From Candidatus Cloacimonadota bacterium (GTDB lineage Bacteria; Muiribacteriota; UBA6191; JACPRK01), in contig JAJFLN010000498.1 in the NCBI GenBank assembly GCA_021772705.1, forward strand, positions 1-5,885: a stretch of 5,885 nucleotides of DNA, given 5' to 3'. Positions within the stretch are counted from its first letter, which is position 1. Every line of letters starts with the position of its first letter. The notes under the pieces were generated by a model. The model saw only the letters and a program-made list of their open reading frames with translations, had not been told where the DNA came from and searched no databases. This document shows positions 1 through 5,262 of this stretch, piece by piece. Made by a program: the position numbers and the translations under genes.

Positions 1-92
1 TTCAGCCGCGGCCTCTCGACCGCCGCCGCATGACTCGGGGTCAGCGCGGTTCGCTAAACCTTCACTGTGCAAGACTTTCACTCGCTACACCT

Positions 93-108
93 CGGCGGTC
101 TCCCGCCG
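93..108 (+). repeat. Small GC-rich hairpin
   Basis: CGGCGG (93-98) pairs with CCGCCG (103-108) across the four-base loop TCTC. It is followed only by CTTT rather than a real T-run, so an intrinsic terminator for a gene to the left is possible but weak. Confidence 0.35.
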
Positions 109-113
109 CTTTC

Positions 114-196
114 GGGACACACGACTGGACCCGAATTCGCCATCGGCTGCCAGGCAGCACGGATACCTCAGGAATTCGGGTCCAGTCGTGTGTCCC
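114..196. repeat. Perfect 25-bp inverted repeat with 33-nt spacer
   Basis: The arm at 114-138 (begins GGGACACACGACTGG) is the exact reverse complement of the arm at 172-196 (ends CCAGTCGTGTGTCCC), with no mismatch over 25 bp. The spacer 139-171 contains its own small hairpin, GCTGC (146-150) with GCAGC (154-158). A transcript would fold into a very stable stem. There is no T-run after it, and the arms are longer than a usual terminator stem. The size (83 bp) and terminal symmetry fit a small non-autonomous mobile or REP-pair-like element, but no coding part or clear target duplication is visible. The element ends 44 bp before the -10-like box of the next gene. Confidence 0.8.
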
Positions 197-239
197 CGGA
201 TCCCCCCCCAGCAGACATGCACCCCTGGGGTTGCTGAGC

Positions 240-245
240 TATACT
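240..245 (+). promoter_or_regulatory. -10-like box (TATACT) close to the nucleotidyltransferase start
   Basis: TATACT lies nine bases before the ATG at 255. No good -35 hexamer is found 16-18 bp upstream. If it is used, transcription would begin at or within about three bases of the ATG, giving a leaderless mRNA. This agrees with the lack of a Shine-Dalgarno sequence. Confidence 0.4.
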
Positions 246-254
246 TGATGGGCG

Positions 255-857
255 ATGGCCGACCGGGGACAAGATCGAGCAGCCGTCGCCAGGCGGGCTG
301 CGGAGCTAATGTACTTCGATGGCATCAAGGAGTACCTCCGGGCCAAGAAGAAGGCAGCCGGCGAGCTGGGGGTCGAAGTGTTCCCGAACAACCTGGAAAT
401 CCGGCGAGCCATGGATCGCCTTGCCGATGAAGTTGAAGGCCCGGAGCAGCGGCGCATTCGGCTGCGGCACCTACGCCAGCAAGCCTTGGTGCTGATGGAG
501 CTACTGGATCCCCACCACCCGCGTCTGATCGGAAGTGTACTCTCGGGGATGATCCACCGGAACAGCGACATAGACATTCATACCTTCAGCGACGATCACT
601 CCCGCGTTGGCCGTCGGCTCGCAGAGGGTGGGCACGACGTACAGCTCGAGATCGCACAGGTTCGAAAGGGTGGCGAGGACCGGGACTTCCCCCACTACTT
701 CGTCGAAATGGAGGCGGCCGTGGCCGACATATCGGTCTACCCGGAAGTGGAGTTCACCCGCCCGCAGAAGAGTTCCGTCACCCATCGCAAAATGGAGCGA
801 GCCTCGGCAGGTCGTCTCCGGCAGCTGATCGCCGATTCCGCACCCCGCCAGGAGTAG
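255..857 (+). CDS. Nucleotidyltransferase-domain protein (pol beta superfamily)
   Basis: This 200-residue protein has the signature of the DNA polymerase beta-type nucleotidyltransferase fold. Gly93-Ser94 is followed ten residues later by Asp105-Ile-Asp107 (GS-x10-DxD), which would bind two metal ions and the NTP. Asp158 in a strand-like segment (VADISVY) is a candidate third carboxylate. An N-terminal helical region of about 85 residues, rich in Lys, Arg and Ala, precedes the fold. The protein is presumably cytoplasmic and transfers a nucleotide to an unidentified target. The family includes antibiotic-modifying enzymes and MNT antitoxins, but no HEPN partner is adjacent, so a toxin-antitoxin role is unsupported. 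ATG 255 is the first ATG in frame; no Shine-Dalgarno sequence is visible. The gene ends 4 bp from the stop of the convergent gene at 862-1443. The family call is firm; substrate and role are unknown. Confidence 0.82.
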   Translation: MADRGQDRAAVARRAAELMYFDGIKEYLRAKKKAAGELGVEVFPNNLEIRRAMDRLADEVEGPEQRRIRLRHLRQQALVLMELLDPHHPRLIGSVLSGMIHRNSDIDIHTFSDDHSRVGRRLAEGGHDVQLEIAQVRKGGEDRDFPHYFVEMEAAVADISVYPEVEFTRPQKSSVTHRKMERASAGRLRQLIADSAPRQE

Positions 858-861
858 CCCC

Positions 862-1443
862 TCAATCCGCCACGGTCTGTTCCGATGGGGTGTTTCGGCG
901 ATAGGGACACCGGAACCAGCCGTGGTGATGGTGGTAGTGAGATCCGCCGGCAGCCTCGTGCAGGTGGCAGTACCTCCTGTGGTGGTGGTGACCGGCGGAG
1001 CAGCTCCACCAGCAGCCTCGAGGTGCACAATCGCCGCCGCAGCCAGCTCGTGAACAGGCGCAGGCAGGAGAAGCCGGCTGTCGATCTTGGAAGACGAATG
1101 GGCTGTCGGGGAGTGCGGACTCTTCGATCCAGGTGTCACGTGCCGGCCTGGCTGGCTCCCAGCGGCGTCGGTGGCCACGGATCGAGGCATGCAGGTCTCT
1201 GGAAGAGAAGTTCGCTTGCCTTGCCGGGACTGGTCTCCACCTGAAGTGTTCCACAAGTTCCGAGTAACGGAGGACGCCGTTGCCGTCCTGGTCGATGTGA
1301 GCGAAGTTGACCAGCAGGTAGACCGCGTCCTCCCTGGCCAGGGGAGGAGACGCGTCTCTGGCGACAACCTCGGAGGCACCCATGACTCCCGCCATGACCA
1401 GTAGTGTGACCAGGGTTGTAACTTTCCGGATCGATGACGTCAT
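862..1443 (-). CDS. Secreted single-EF-hand protein with Cys/His-rich tail
   Basis: This is a 193-residue protein with an export signal. MTSSIRK is followed by a hydrophobic stretch (about 8-23) and a likely signal peptidase I site after V-V-A28. Residues 51-62 (DQDGNGVLRYSE) form a canonical EF-hand calcium loop with Asp1, Asp3, Asn5 and Glu12. Only one EF-hand is seen. The C-terminal half is unusual: seven Cys at 128, 130, 135, 139, 144, 148 and 159, an eighth at 179, and His clusters at 152-155 and 171-174 (eleven His in 152-174). Metal binding or disulfide cross-linking outside the cytoplasmic membrane is a reasonable inference, but I recognise no named family. ATG 1443 is preferred over upstream in-frame starts because it has a strong GGGAGG site and a signal peptide directly after it. 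The gene has its own promoter candidate at 1498-1527. The N-terminal half is certain as coding; the tail depends on the frame being unbroken. Confidence 0.78.
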   Translation of the reverse strand: MTSSIRKVTTLVTLLVMAGVMGASEVVARDASPPLAREDAVYLLVNFAHIDQDGNGVLRYSELVEHFRWRPVPARQANFSSRDLHASIRGHRRRWEPARPARDTWIEESALPDSPFVFQDRQPASPACACSRAGCGGDCAPRGCWWSCSAGHHHHRRYCHLHEAAGGSHYHHHHGWFRCPYRRNTPSEQTVAD

Positions 1444-1448
1444 GATTG

Positions 1449-1454
1449 CCTCCC
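1449..1454 (-). promoter_or_regulatory. Ribosome binding site of the EF-hand gene
   Basis: On the minus strand GGGAGG stands five bases before the ATG at 1443. This is the only well-spaced Shine-Dalgarno sequence among the four gene starts with visible upstream DNA, and it fixes the start against the longer reading that begins at 1722. Confidence 0.8.
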
Positions 1455-1497
1455 GGTTGACCGTCTCGTGCTGCTGGTTTCTATCTCTCCAAGGCTG

Positions 1498-1527
1498 CAT
1501 GTACACGGACCCGATCCGAGCTGTCAA
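1498..1527 (-). promoter_or_regulatory. Promoter candidate for the EF-hand gene
   Basis: On the minus strand a perfect -35 TTGACA (1527-1522) is followed after 18 bp by TACATG (1503-1498), a weak -10 match. Transcription would start near 1491 and give a leader of about 48 bases before the ATG at 1443. The -35 is convincing, the -10 is not. Confidence 0.42.
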
Positions 1528-1635
1528 TCGATCGGCGACAGCGCGACAGGCGGAACGAACTCCCTCGAGACCAGAGACGGCGGAGGCGACACGCCTTAAA
1601 GGCAATGCCAGTGAGATAAGACGGATTTTGTTGTA

Positions 1636-1678
1636 GTGGGGCTCAGCCCCACACCCCGTTGGGGAAGCCAGCTCCCCC
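1636..1678. repeat. Cluster of GC-rich palindromes, REP-like
   Basis: Three neighbouring fold-back units are visible. GTGGGGCT (1636-1643) pairs with AGCCCCAC (1645-1652). CCCC (1654-1657) pairs with GGGG (1661-1664). GGGGAAGC (1661-1668) pairs, with one bulged A, with GCTCCCC (1671-1677). The last two share a G-run, so they are alternative folds. There is no T-run in either direction, which argues against a simple intrinsic terminator. The unit lies between two minus-strand genes, the usual place for dispersed extragenic palindromes. It may still end the ppx operon transcript or protect its 3' end. Confidence 0.6.
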
Positions 1679-1845
1679 AAACCCCCAATTGGACTGGTGC
1701 AACTGAGAGTGCTGATGAACACTTGAATGACATACGAGAGCTTGACCTGTTCATCGAGGTCCAGAGGCCGTTGGCCCCTGGCGAGGGTTCGAGGGCAGAG
1801 CCCTTGTTTTCAAACATTCCTTCCACTAATTCATGGGCATTGGCC

Positions 1846-2778
1846 TTAAAGGTGGCTCTCGTCCTGGCAGAGTTCCTGGAGGCGGCTGAGGGCACCCTCT
1901 TGCTCGTGGAGGCGCCACCAGCCAAGAAACTGGTCGAGATACCGGTCCCGGCGATCCCGCTCGATCCGGGCGAGATACTTGAGACCACCGGCGAGAGGAC
2001 GGCGCTTCTTGCCTCCACCGCAGGTCTTCCGCCACTTCTTGAACTGTGCCAACCACACATCATGATCGTGGATATCACCCAGGTCACCTTGGATCTGCTT
2101 GCAGACTCGCAGCCCTTCACCGAGCTGTTTCTTCCTGGTCCCTGAGCTGACCTCCCTCAAGATCTCGATGGCATACCGCATGCGCTTGGCGCCGATCCGC
2201 ATGAGATGAGACTTGGCGATGTCCCGCCTCTGCACAACGGCATCCCGGTGAGCCAGGACCTCCCTCATGAACGGCTCCAGGACCCCCTTCACGGTGACCG
2301 GTGGGAGCTCGGGGCCCCCGGGTTCCTCGACAGCCGCCAGGGGCCATACCACCGCTCGGTCCGGGCCGTCGCCGACCCCGTCCATGAACTGACGGACCAC
2401 AGGCTCCAGACGGGAGAGACCCTTTTCCCGCCGCCGTCGCAGCTTTTCCCGGGCGAATCGCAGCGCCTCGGCGCGACCCGGATTGCCGGCCGGTCTCTGC
2501 CGGGCCAGGTGACGTAGAAAGACATCGGCATCCCGGACGACTCCCAGGTCTCGGCCGAGCTGGCGGGTGAGCTTGAATGGCCGGCGTTTCACGCCGTCCC
2601 GCAGCAAGGGCGCCGCGACCCTCAGGGCCGTTCGAAACCTCCGGGTCCCGATGCGTGCCTGATGGATGCACTCGATGCCGTTCTCTCCCAGCAGCAACTT
2701 GCGGCACCAGGTCACGAGGGTGGCTCGCCGCCTCTCCAGGACGACCACGGCGGGAGGCGTATCGACGGGTCCGGTCAC
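1846..2778 (-). CDS. CHAD-domain protein (polyphosphate-associated)
   Basis: This is a 310-residue, very basic, helical protein of the CHAD family (conserved histidine alpha-helical domain), whose members bind polyphosphate and can localise to polyphosphate granules. Two copies of the family's half-repeat are visible. The first has His39 in IHQARIGTRRFRTAL and a following LGRDLGVVRDADVFL (74-88). The second has His191 in SHLMRIGAKRMRYAI and GDLGDIHDHDVWL (231-243). The many Arg and Lys would line a positive channel for the anionic polymer. There is no CYTH triphosphatase domain in front, so this is a stand-alone CHAD protein. The start is inferred as GTG 2778, giving a GTGA overlap with the ppx stop and hence likely translational coupling. 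A longer frame to 2925 only adds sequence antisense-like in composition inside ppx. No strong Shine-Dalgarno sequence is seen. Confidence 0.88.
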   Translation of the reverse strand: MTGPVDTPPAVVVLERRRATLVTWCRKLLLGENGIECIHQARIGTRRFRTALRVAAPLLRDGVKRRPFKLTRQLGRDLGVVRDADVFLRHLARQRPAGNPGRAEALRFAREKLRRRREKGLSRLEPVVRQFMDGVGDGPDRAVVWPLAAVEEPGGPELPPVTVKGVLEPFMREVLAHRDAVVQRRDIAKSHLMRIGAKRMRYAIEILREVSSGTRKKQLGEGLRVCKQIQGDLGDIHDHDVWLAQFKKWRKTCGGGKKRRPLAGGLKYLARIERDRRDRYLDQFLGWWRLHEQEGALSRLQELCQDESHL

Positions 2779-4304
2779 GGTGCCGACCAGGGATCGAGAA
2801 TCTTGATCCGGCAATCGAAGGCATTCTCGAAGAGATCCTTCTTCCCTTCTCCCCCCATGCAATCGAGGCGGCTGACGCGCCCGCTGACGGGCTCGATGGT
2901 CAGTACCCTCTTCTTGAGAACGCACTTGAGGGACTCGATGGCCTGGGAGTGGGAGCGATCGAAGCCGTCCGCCAGACGAACGATTCCCGCCAGCAACTCG
3001 ACTCGCCGTCGGTCAACCGCCTCCAGGCGGGCATATGCCGAGTGTCGCATGCTCGGATGCCCCTTCCGGTGATAGCGCGCGATCAGGGCGACCATGTCTC
3101 TCTCCCGGCCTGGAAGCTTGAGCTGGTCCGACGTCTGGATGAGACGATAGGAGTGCTTGTGATGGGCCCGCATATCCACCGACAGTCCCACGTCGTGAAG
3201 CAGGGCACTGAGGGAAATTAGATTCCGATCCGCCGAGCTCAGCTTGAAGGTCGGGGCCAGCGAATCGAACAGCTGCAATGAGAGGTCTCGCACCTTGAGG
3301 GCGTGCCGGATCTCAGGAGTCGCCGAATCGGGCAAGGGATTGGACTGTAGCATGAGCAGCGTCCTGAGCAGATTCTGCTTCACCCGGATCGACTCATCGA
3401 CGACGACTCCGAACTTGAGTCCTCGATCAACCGTGATAACGGACTTGAAGCCGTAGGTCTTCATCAAGACCTTCACCACGGCGGCCCCCCCGATGATGAT
3501 GTCGGCCCGGGACGGATTCAGCCCGGGAATGTGCTTCCTCTGAGCCACCTTCTTCTCCATCAGCGACAGATAGGTTTCGACGAGCTGCTTGTAGCTCATC
3601 TCGAAGAAGGTACCCGTCAGGACCCGGCCATACTTCAGGACCTGCTGAATGCCCAGGAGGTTGTTGAGGGCCCCGCCGGAACCAATGAGCACCCGCTTGC
3701 CGCCTCGGGATCGCTTGACGGGAATGGTCTTCTTGAGCTCCCGGGCGATGGCCTTCTCCATGGCCTCGATCTCGGCCTTCTTGGGTGGATCGCTGCGGAG
3801 GAACCTCTCGGTGGCCACCACGGCGCCCACCTCGGCGCTGGCTGCCTCCCGGATTTCGTGCCCCTCGCCAAGGATCATCTCCGTGGACCCTCCGCCCACA
3901 TTAAAGAGCAAGTAGGGCCGCTTGGTGAATCCTGGCTCATAGGCGCAGGCCATCGCCACCAGCCGAGCCTCTTCCTGACCGGATAGAATCTCGAGATCGA
4001 AGCCGGTCTCCTTTTCCACCAGCTGGGCGAAGTCGGCCTGATTCAAGGCCCTCCTGGTAGCAGACGTGGCCACCACTCGTGTCTTCTCGACACCGAAGCG
4101 AGAGCAGATCTCCCCGTATTCCTTCAGTGTCTGAATGGCTCGGCCCTGGGCCAGTTTGGATAGAACACCGGTCCGCATGACCCCCTCACCCAGGCGGGGC
4201 ATGTCCTTGATGTCATAGACGACATCGAACCGGCCGTCATCATCCATCTGAACGATCAGAAGATGCAGGGAATTGGTTCCACAGTCGATGGCGGCGAGCT
4301 TCAC
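2775..4304 (-). CDS. ppx: Ppx/GppA-family exopolyphosphatase with HD-type C-terminus
   Basis: This 509-residue cytoplasmic protein matches the Ppx/GppA phosphatases in length (E. coli PPX has 513) and order of motifs. These enzymes remove terminal phosphate from polyphosphate or from pppGpp. The actin/ASKHA-type fold begins with AAIDCGTNSLHLL (4-16, phosphate-1). It continues with ATSATRRA (79-86), the catalytic-Glu segment SGQEEARL (108-115), NVGGGSTE (135-142, phosphate-2), GSGGALNN (208-215) and IIIGGAAVV (269-277). A C-terminal HD-like domain follows, with LLHDVG (His370, Asp371), HHKHS (381-385), YHRKGHPS (411-418) and RLADGFDRSH (443-452). Asn135 stands where E. coli PPX has Asp143. The start is GTG 4304, since an in-frame TGA lies four codons upstream. 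No Shine-Dalgarno sequence is seen, but a TATGAT box lies 8 bp upstream. It overlaps the CHAD gene by 4 bases. PPX and GppA activities cannot be separated by eye. Confidence 0.92.
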   Translation of the reverse strand: MKLAAIDCGTNSLHLLIVQMDDDGRFDVVYDIKDMPRLGEGVMRTGVLSKLAQGRAIQTLKEYGEICSRFGVEKTRVVATSATRRALNQADFAQLVEKETGFDLEILSGQEEARLVAMACAYEPGFTKRPYLLFNVGGGSTEMILGEGHEIREAASAEVGAVVATERFLRSDPPKKAEIEAMEKAIARELKKTIPVKRSRGGKRVLIGSGGALNNLLGIQQVLKYGRVLTGTFFEMSYKQLVETYLSLMEKKVAQRKHIPGLNPSRADIIIGGAAVVKVLMKTYGFKSVITVDRGLKFGVVVDESIRVKQNLLRTLLMLQSNPLPDSATPEIRHALKVRDLSLQLFDSLAPTFKLSSADRNLISLSALLHDVGLSVDMRAHHKHSYRLIQTSDQLKLPGRERDMVALIARYHRKGHPSMRHSAYARLEAVDRRRVELLAGIVRLADGFDRSHSQAIESLKCVLKKRVLTIEPVSGRVSRLDCMGGEGKKDLFENAFDCRIKILDPWSAP

Positions 4305-4312
4305 GGCAGCCG

Positions 4313-4318
4313 ATCATA
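4313..4318 (-). promoter_or_regulatory. -10-like box (TATGAT) next to the ppx start
   Basis: On the minus strand TATGAT ends eight bases before the GTG start of ppx at 4304, so the transcript would begin at or one base before the start codon. The expected -35 position (4336-4341, CAGGTG on the minus strand) does not match consensus. The arrangement repeats that of the nucleotidyltransferase gene. Confidence 0.4.
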
Positions 4319-4365
4319 GCACGAGGCGTGACCACCACCTGATTCAGCCAGAATGCAGAGGTTTC

Positions 4366-4394
4366 TTGCTTGAATTGGCCACTAACGCTATACT
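4366..4394 (+). promoter_or_regulatory. Promoter candidate reading toward the RNase E/G gene
   Basis: TTGCTT (4366-4371) is separated by exactly 17 bp from TATACT (4389-4394), giving a start near 4401 on the + strand. It is divergent from ppx, with about 50 bp between the two -10/-35 sets. The nearest good gene downstream is the RNase E/G gene at 5275, so it would make a leader of nearly 870 bases, or a separate short RNA. Confidence 0.45.
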
Positions 4395-4515
4395 CCAGGC
4401 ATTCCGGCTGATCGTGGCCGCACCCTCGCTGTACACCGGCATCTGTTCTGTTACCGGTCCAGAAGCAGGCGGGGAGCCCTCGCGACATGGGGGTCAGCGG
4501 TCCCCATCGGTCCCT

Positions 4516-4530
4516 CTCGCCATCGGCGAG
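4516..4530. repeat. Perfect hairpin in the leader region
   Basis: CTCGCC (4516-4521) pairs with GGCGAG (4525-4530) around the loop ATC. It lies between CCCT and AGGGG stretches that could close a larger stem, about 125 bases after the predicted transcript start. Confidence 0.4.
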
Positions 4531-4613
4531 CTTCGGAAGGGGAGCGCGGCAAAGTTCAATCATGCCGCTGCCTGCGCTGTATGAGGTTGCCCCGAGAAGC
4601 CTGTCCTGGAGAG

Positions 4614-4646
4614 GTGGTCATCCCGGGCCTTCGGCACGGGTACCAC
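4614..4646. repeat. Strong imperfect hairpin with TTC loop
   Basis: GTGGT (4614-4618) pairs with ACCAC (4642-4646); inside, CCCG (4622-4625) pairs with CGGG (4637-4640), and GCC (4627-4629) with GGC (4633-4635) around a TTC loop. A smaller hairpin, CTCG-ATA-CGAG (4664-4674), and a direct repeat of GACACCAG (4651-4658 and 4677-4684) follow. The form resembles dispersed bacterial stem-loop repeats, but no family is identified. Confidence 0.45.
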
Positions 4647-4716
4647 GAGGGACACCAGGCCGGCTCGATACGAGATGACACCAGTAATGCGCGACGAAAC
4701 ACCCTTCGGGACCCGG

Positions 4717-4730
4717 TCCCGGATCCGGGA
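4717..4730. repeat. Perfect 14-bp palindrome
   Basis: TCCCGGATCCGGGA reads the same on both strands. GC-rich sequence produces such sites fairly often, so this is weak as evidence for an operator. Confidence 0.4.
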
Positions 4731-4759
4731 GACGCCTGCGCCTTGCTCCAGGAGACTAC

Positions 4760-4841
4760 GCCGAGCATGAGTTCTCGAGGGTCTGGGCTTTCCCTGCCAC
4801 GAGACCAGTCCGCCGATTCGTCGGTGTTCGCCATGCTCGGC
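4760..4841. repeat. 10-bp inverted repeat spaced by 62 bp
   Basis: GCCGAGCATG (4760-4769) is the exact reverse complement of CATGCTCGGC (4832-4841). It could close a long-range stem in a transcript of the region; chance occurrence cannot be excluded. Confidence 0.35.
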
Positions 4842-4894
4842 TGCCTTCCGGTGTCCCGCAGATTTCCCCAGGAATGCACGGAGTCCTCGTGCCA

Positions 4895-4925
4895 AGAGGG
4901 CCGCCTTGTTCGGGCGGACGCCTCT
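4895..4925. repeat. Two-part hairpin before a pyrimidine-rich tract
   Basis: AGAGG (4895-4899) pairs with CCTCT (4921-4925), and inside CCGCC (4901-4905) pairs with GGCGG (4913-4917). A C/T-rich tract follows (about 4921-4950). There is no U-run typical of an intrinsic terminator. Confidence 0.4.
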
Positions 4926-5003
4926 ACTCTCATCGTTCCCCTCCCCTTCGCCGGTGCCACACCCATTCGGGTCGCCTCATCAGCGTCAGGAGGGCGAACC
5001 AGC

Positions 5004-5021
5004 GTTTCCCCTAGGGGAAAC
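5004..5021. promoter_or_regulatory. Perfect 18-bp palindrome, possible operator
   Basis: GTTTCCCCTAGGGGAAAC is a perfect palindrome with no spacer, centred between 5012 and 5013, about 254 bp before the RNase E/G start. Its length and AT-flanked GC core are typical of sites for dimeric regulators. No other copy was noticed in the window, so no binding protein can be named. Confidence 0.5.
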
Positions 5022-5256
5022 AATGTGATCCACAGCTCCCAGGAGCCATCGGGTCCGTTCATCCACCGGATGGCGGCCCCGTCGAACCCATGCGATGGGC
5101 GTTCATCCCAGACTTCGGCAGGCCGAGAAGAGGCAGCCGGCTGGGTGAATCAGTCCAGACGTAGGGTCGAGGTCCCGGCAGGACCGAGTACCGGGTCGAG
5201 CCCACAGGGACTCCCCTCTCGCGCCAGCCAGACCATGCTCACTTCAAGGAGCCCCT

Positions 5257-5262
5257 GGAGGT
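5257..5262 (+). promoter_or_regulatory. Ribosome binding site candidate of the RNase E/G gene
   Basis: GGAGGT is a strong Shine-Dalgarno match but stands 12 bases before ATG 5275, somewhat farther than the usual 5-9. The next in-frame ATG (5287) is even farther, so 5275 is kept as the start. Confidence 0.55.

Larger units (their letters stand above)
1..254. other. Intergenic region with hairpins, no convincing gene
   Basis: No frame here gives a protein I would accept. The open frame at 30-248 on the + strand is short, rich in Arg, Ser and Pro, and runs through the inverted repeat. The region contains a small GC hairpin (93-108), the long perfect inverted repeat (114-196), a run of eight C at 202-209, and a -10-like hexamer just before the next gene. 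Whatever gene lies to the left is outside the window. Confidence 0.6.
1444..1845. other. Intergenic region between CHAD and EF-hand genes
   Basis: The open frames here (minus strand up to 1722, and frames extending into the CHAD gene) are shadows without recognisable protein features. The region holds the EF-hand ribosome binding site and promoter candidate, a near-palindrome GCCTTAAAGGC around 1593-1603, and the palindrome cluster 1636-1678. Nothing recognisable lies between 1680 and 1845. Confidence 0.6.

Noticed and set aside
501..1379. Minus-strand frame of 292 codons
   Set aside because: It spans two genes in the wrong frame, is antisense to the nucleotidyltransferase, and lacks the signal peptide and EF-hand seen in the competing frame.
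1636..1652. Palindrome as a classical intrinsic terminator of the ppx operon
   Set aside because: Reading on the minus strand the stem is followed by TACAACAAAA, not a T-run, so it was recorded as a repeat instead.
1444..1722. N-terminal extension of the EF-hand protein to ATG 1722
   Set aside because: The extension would read through the palindrome cluster and promoter candidate. ATG 1443 has a strong GGGAGG site and is directly followed by a signal peptide.
1780..1800. GGTTCGAGG resembling a tRNA T-loop
   Set aside because: No acceptor stem, anticodon arm or D-arm could be built around it. Similar TTCGA strings at about 660 and 2630 lie in coding sequence.
1636..2145. Open + strand frame of 169 codons starting at GTG
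   Set aside because: It begins inside the palindrome cluster and is antisense to the well-supported CHAD gene; its Leu/Pro-rich product is the usual shadow of a basic protein on the other strand.
2779..2925. Longer N-terminus for the CHAD protein
   Set aside because: The 49 extra residues lie wholly inside the ppx coding region, are Arg-rich and match no CHAD feature. The GTGA overlap gives a natural start.
4487..4678. Small + strand frame of 63 codons with a GGGGAG upstream
   Set aside because: The spacing to the ATG is about ten bases and the product has no recognisable feature. It may be chance in GC-rich DNA.
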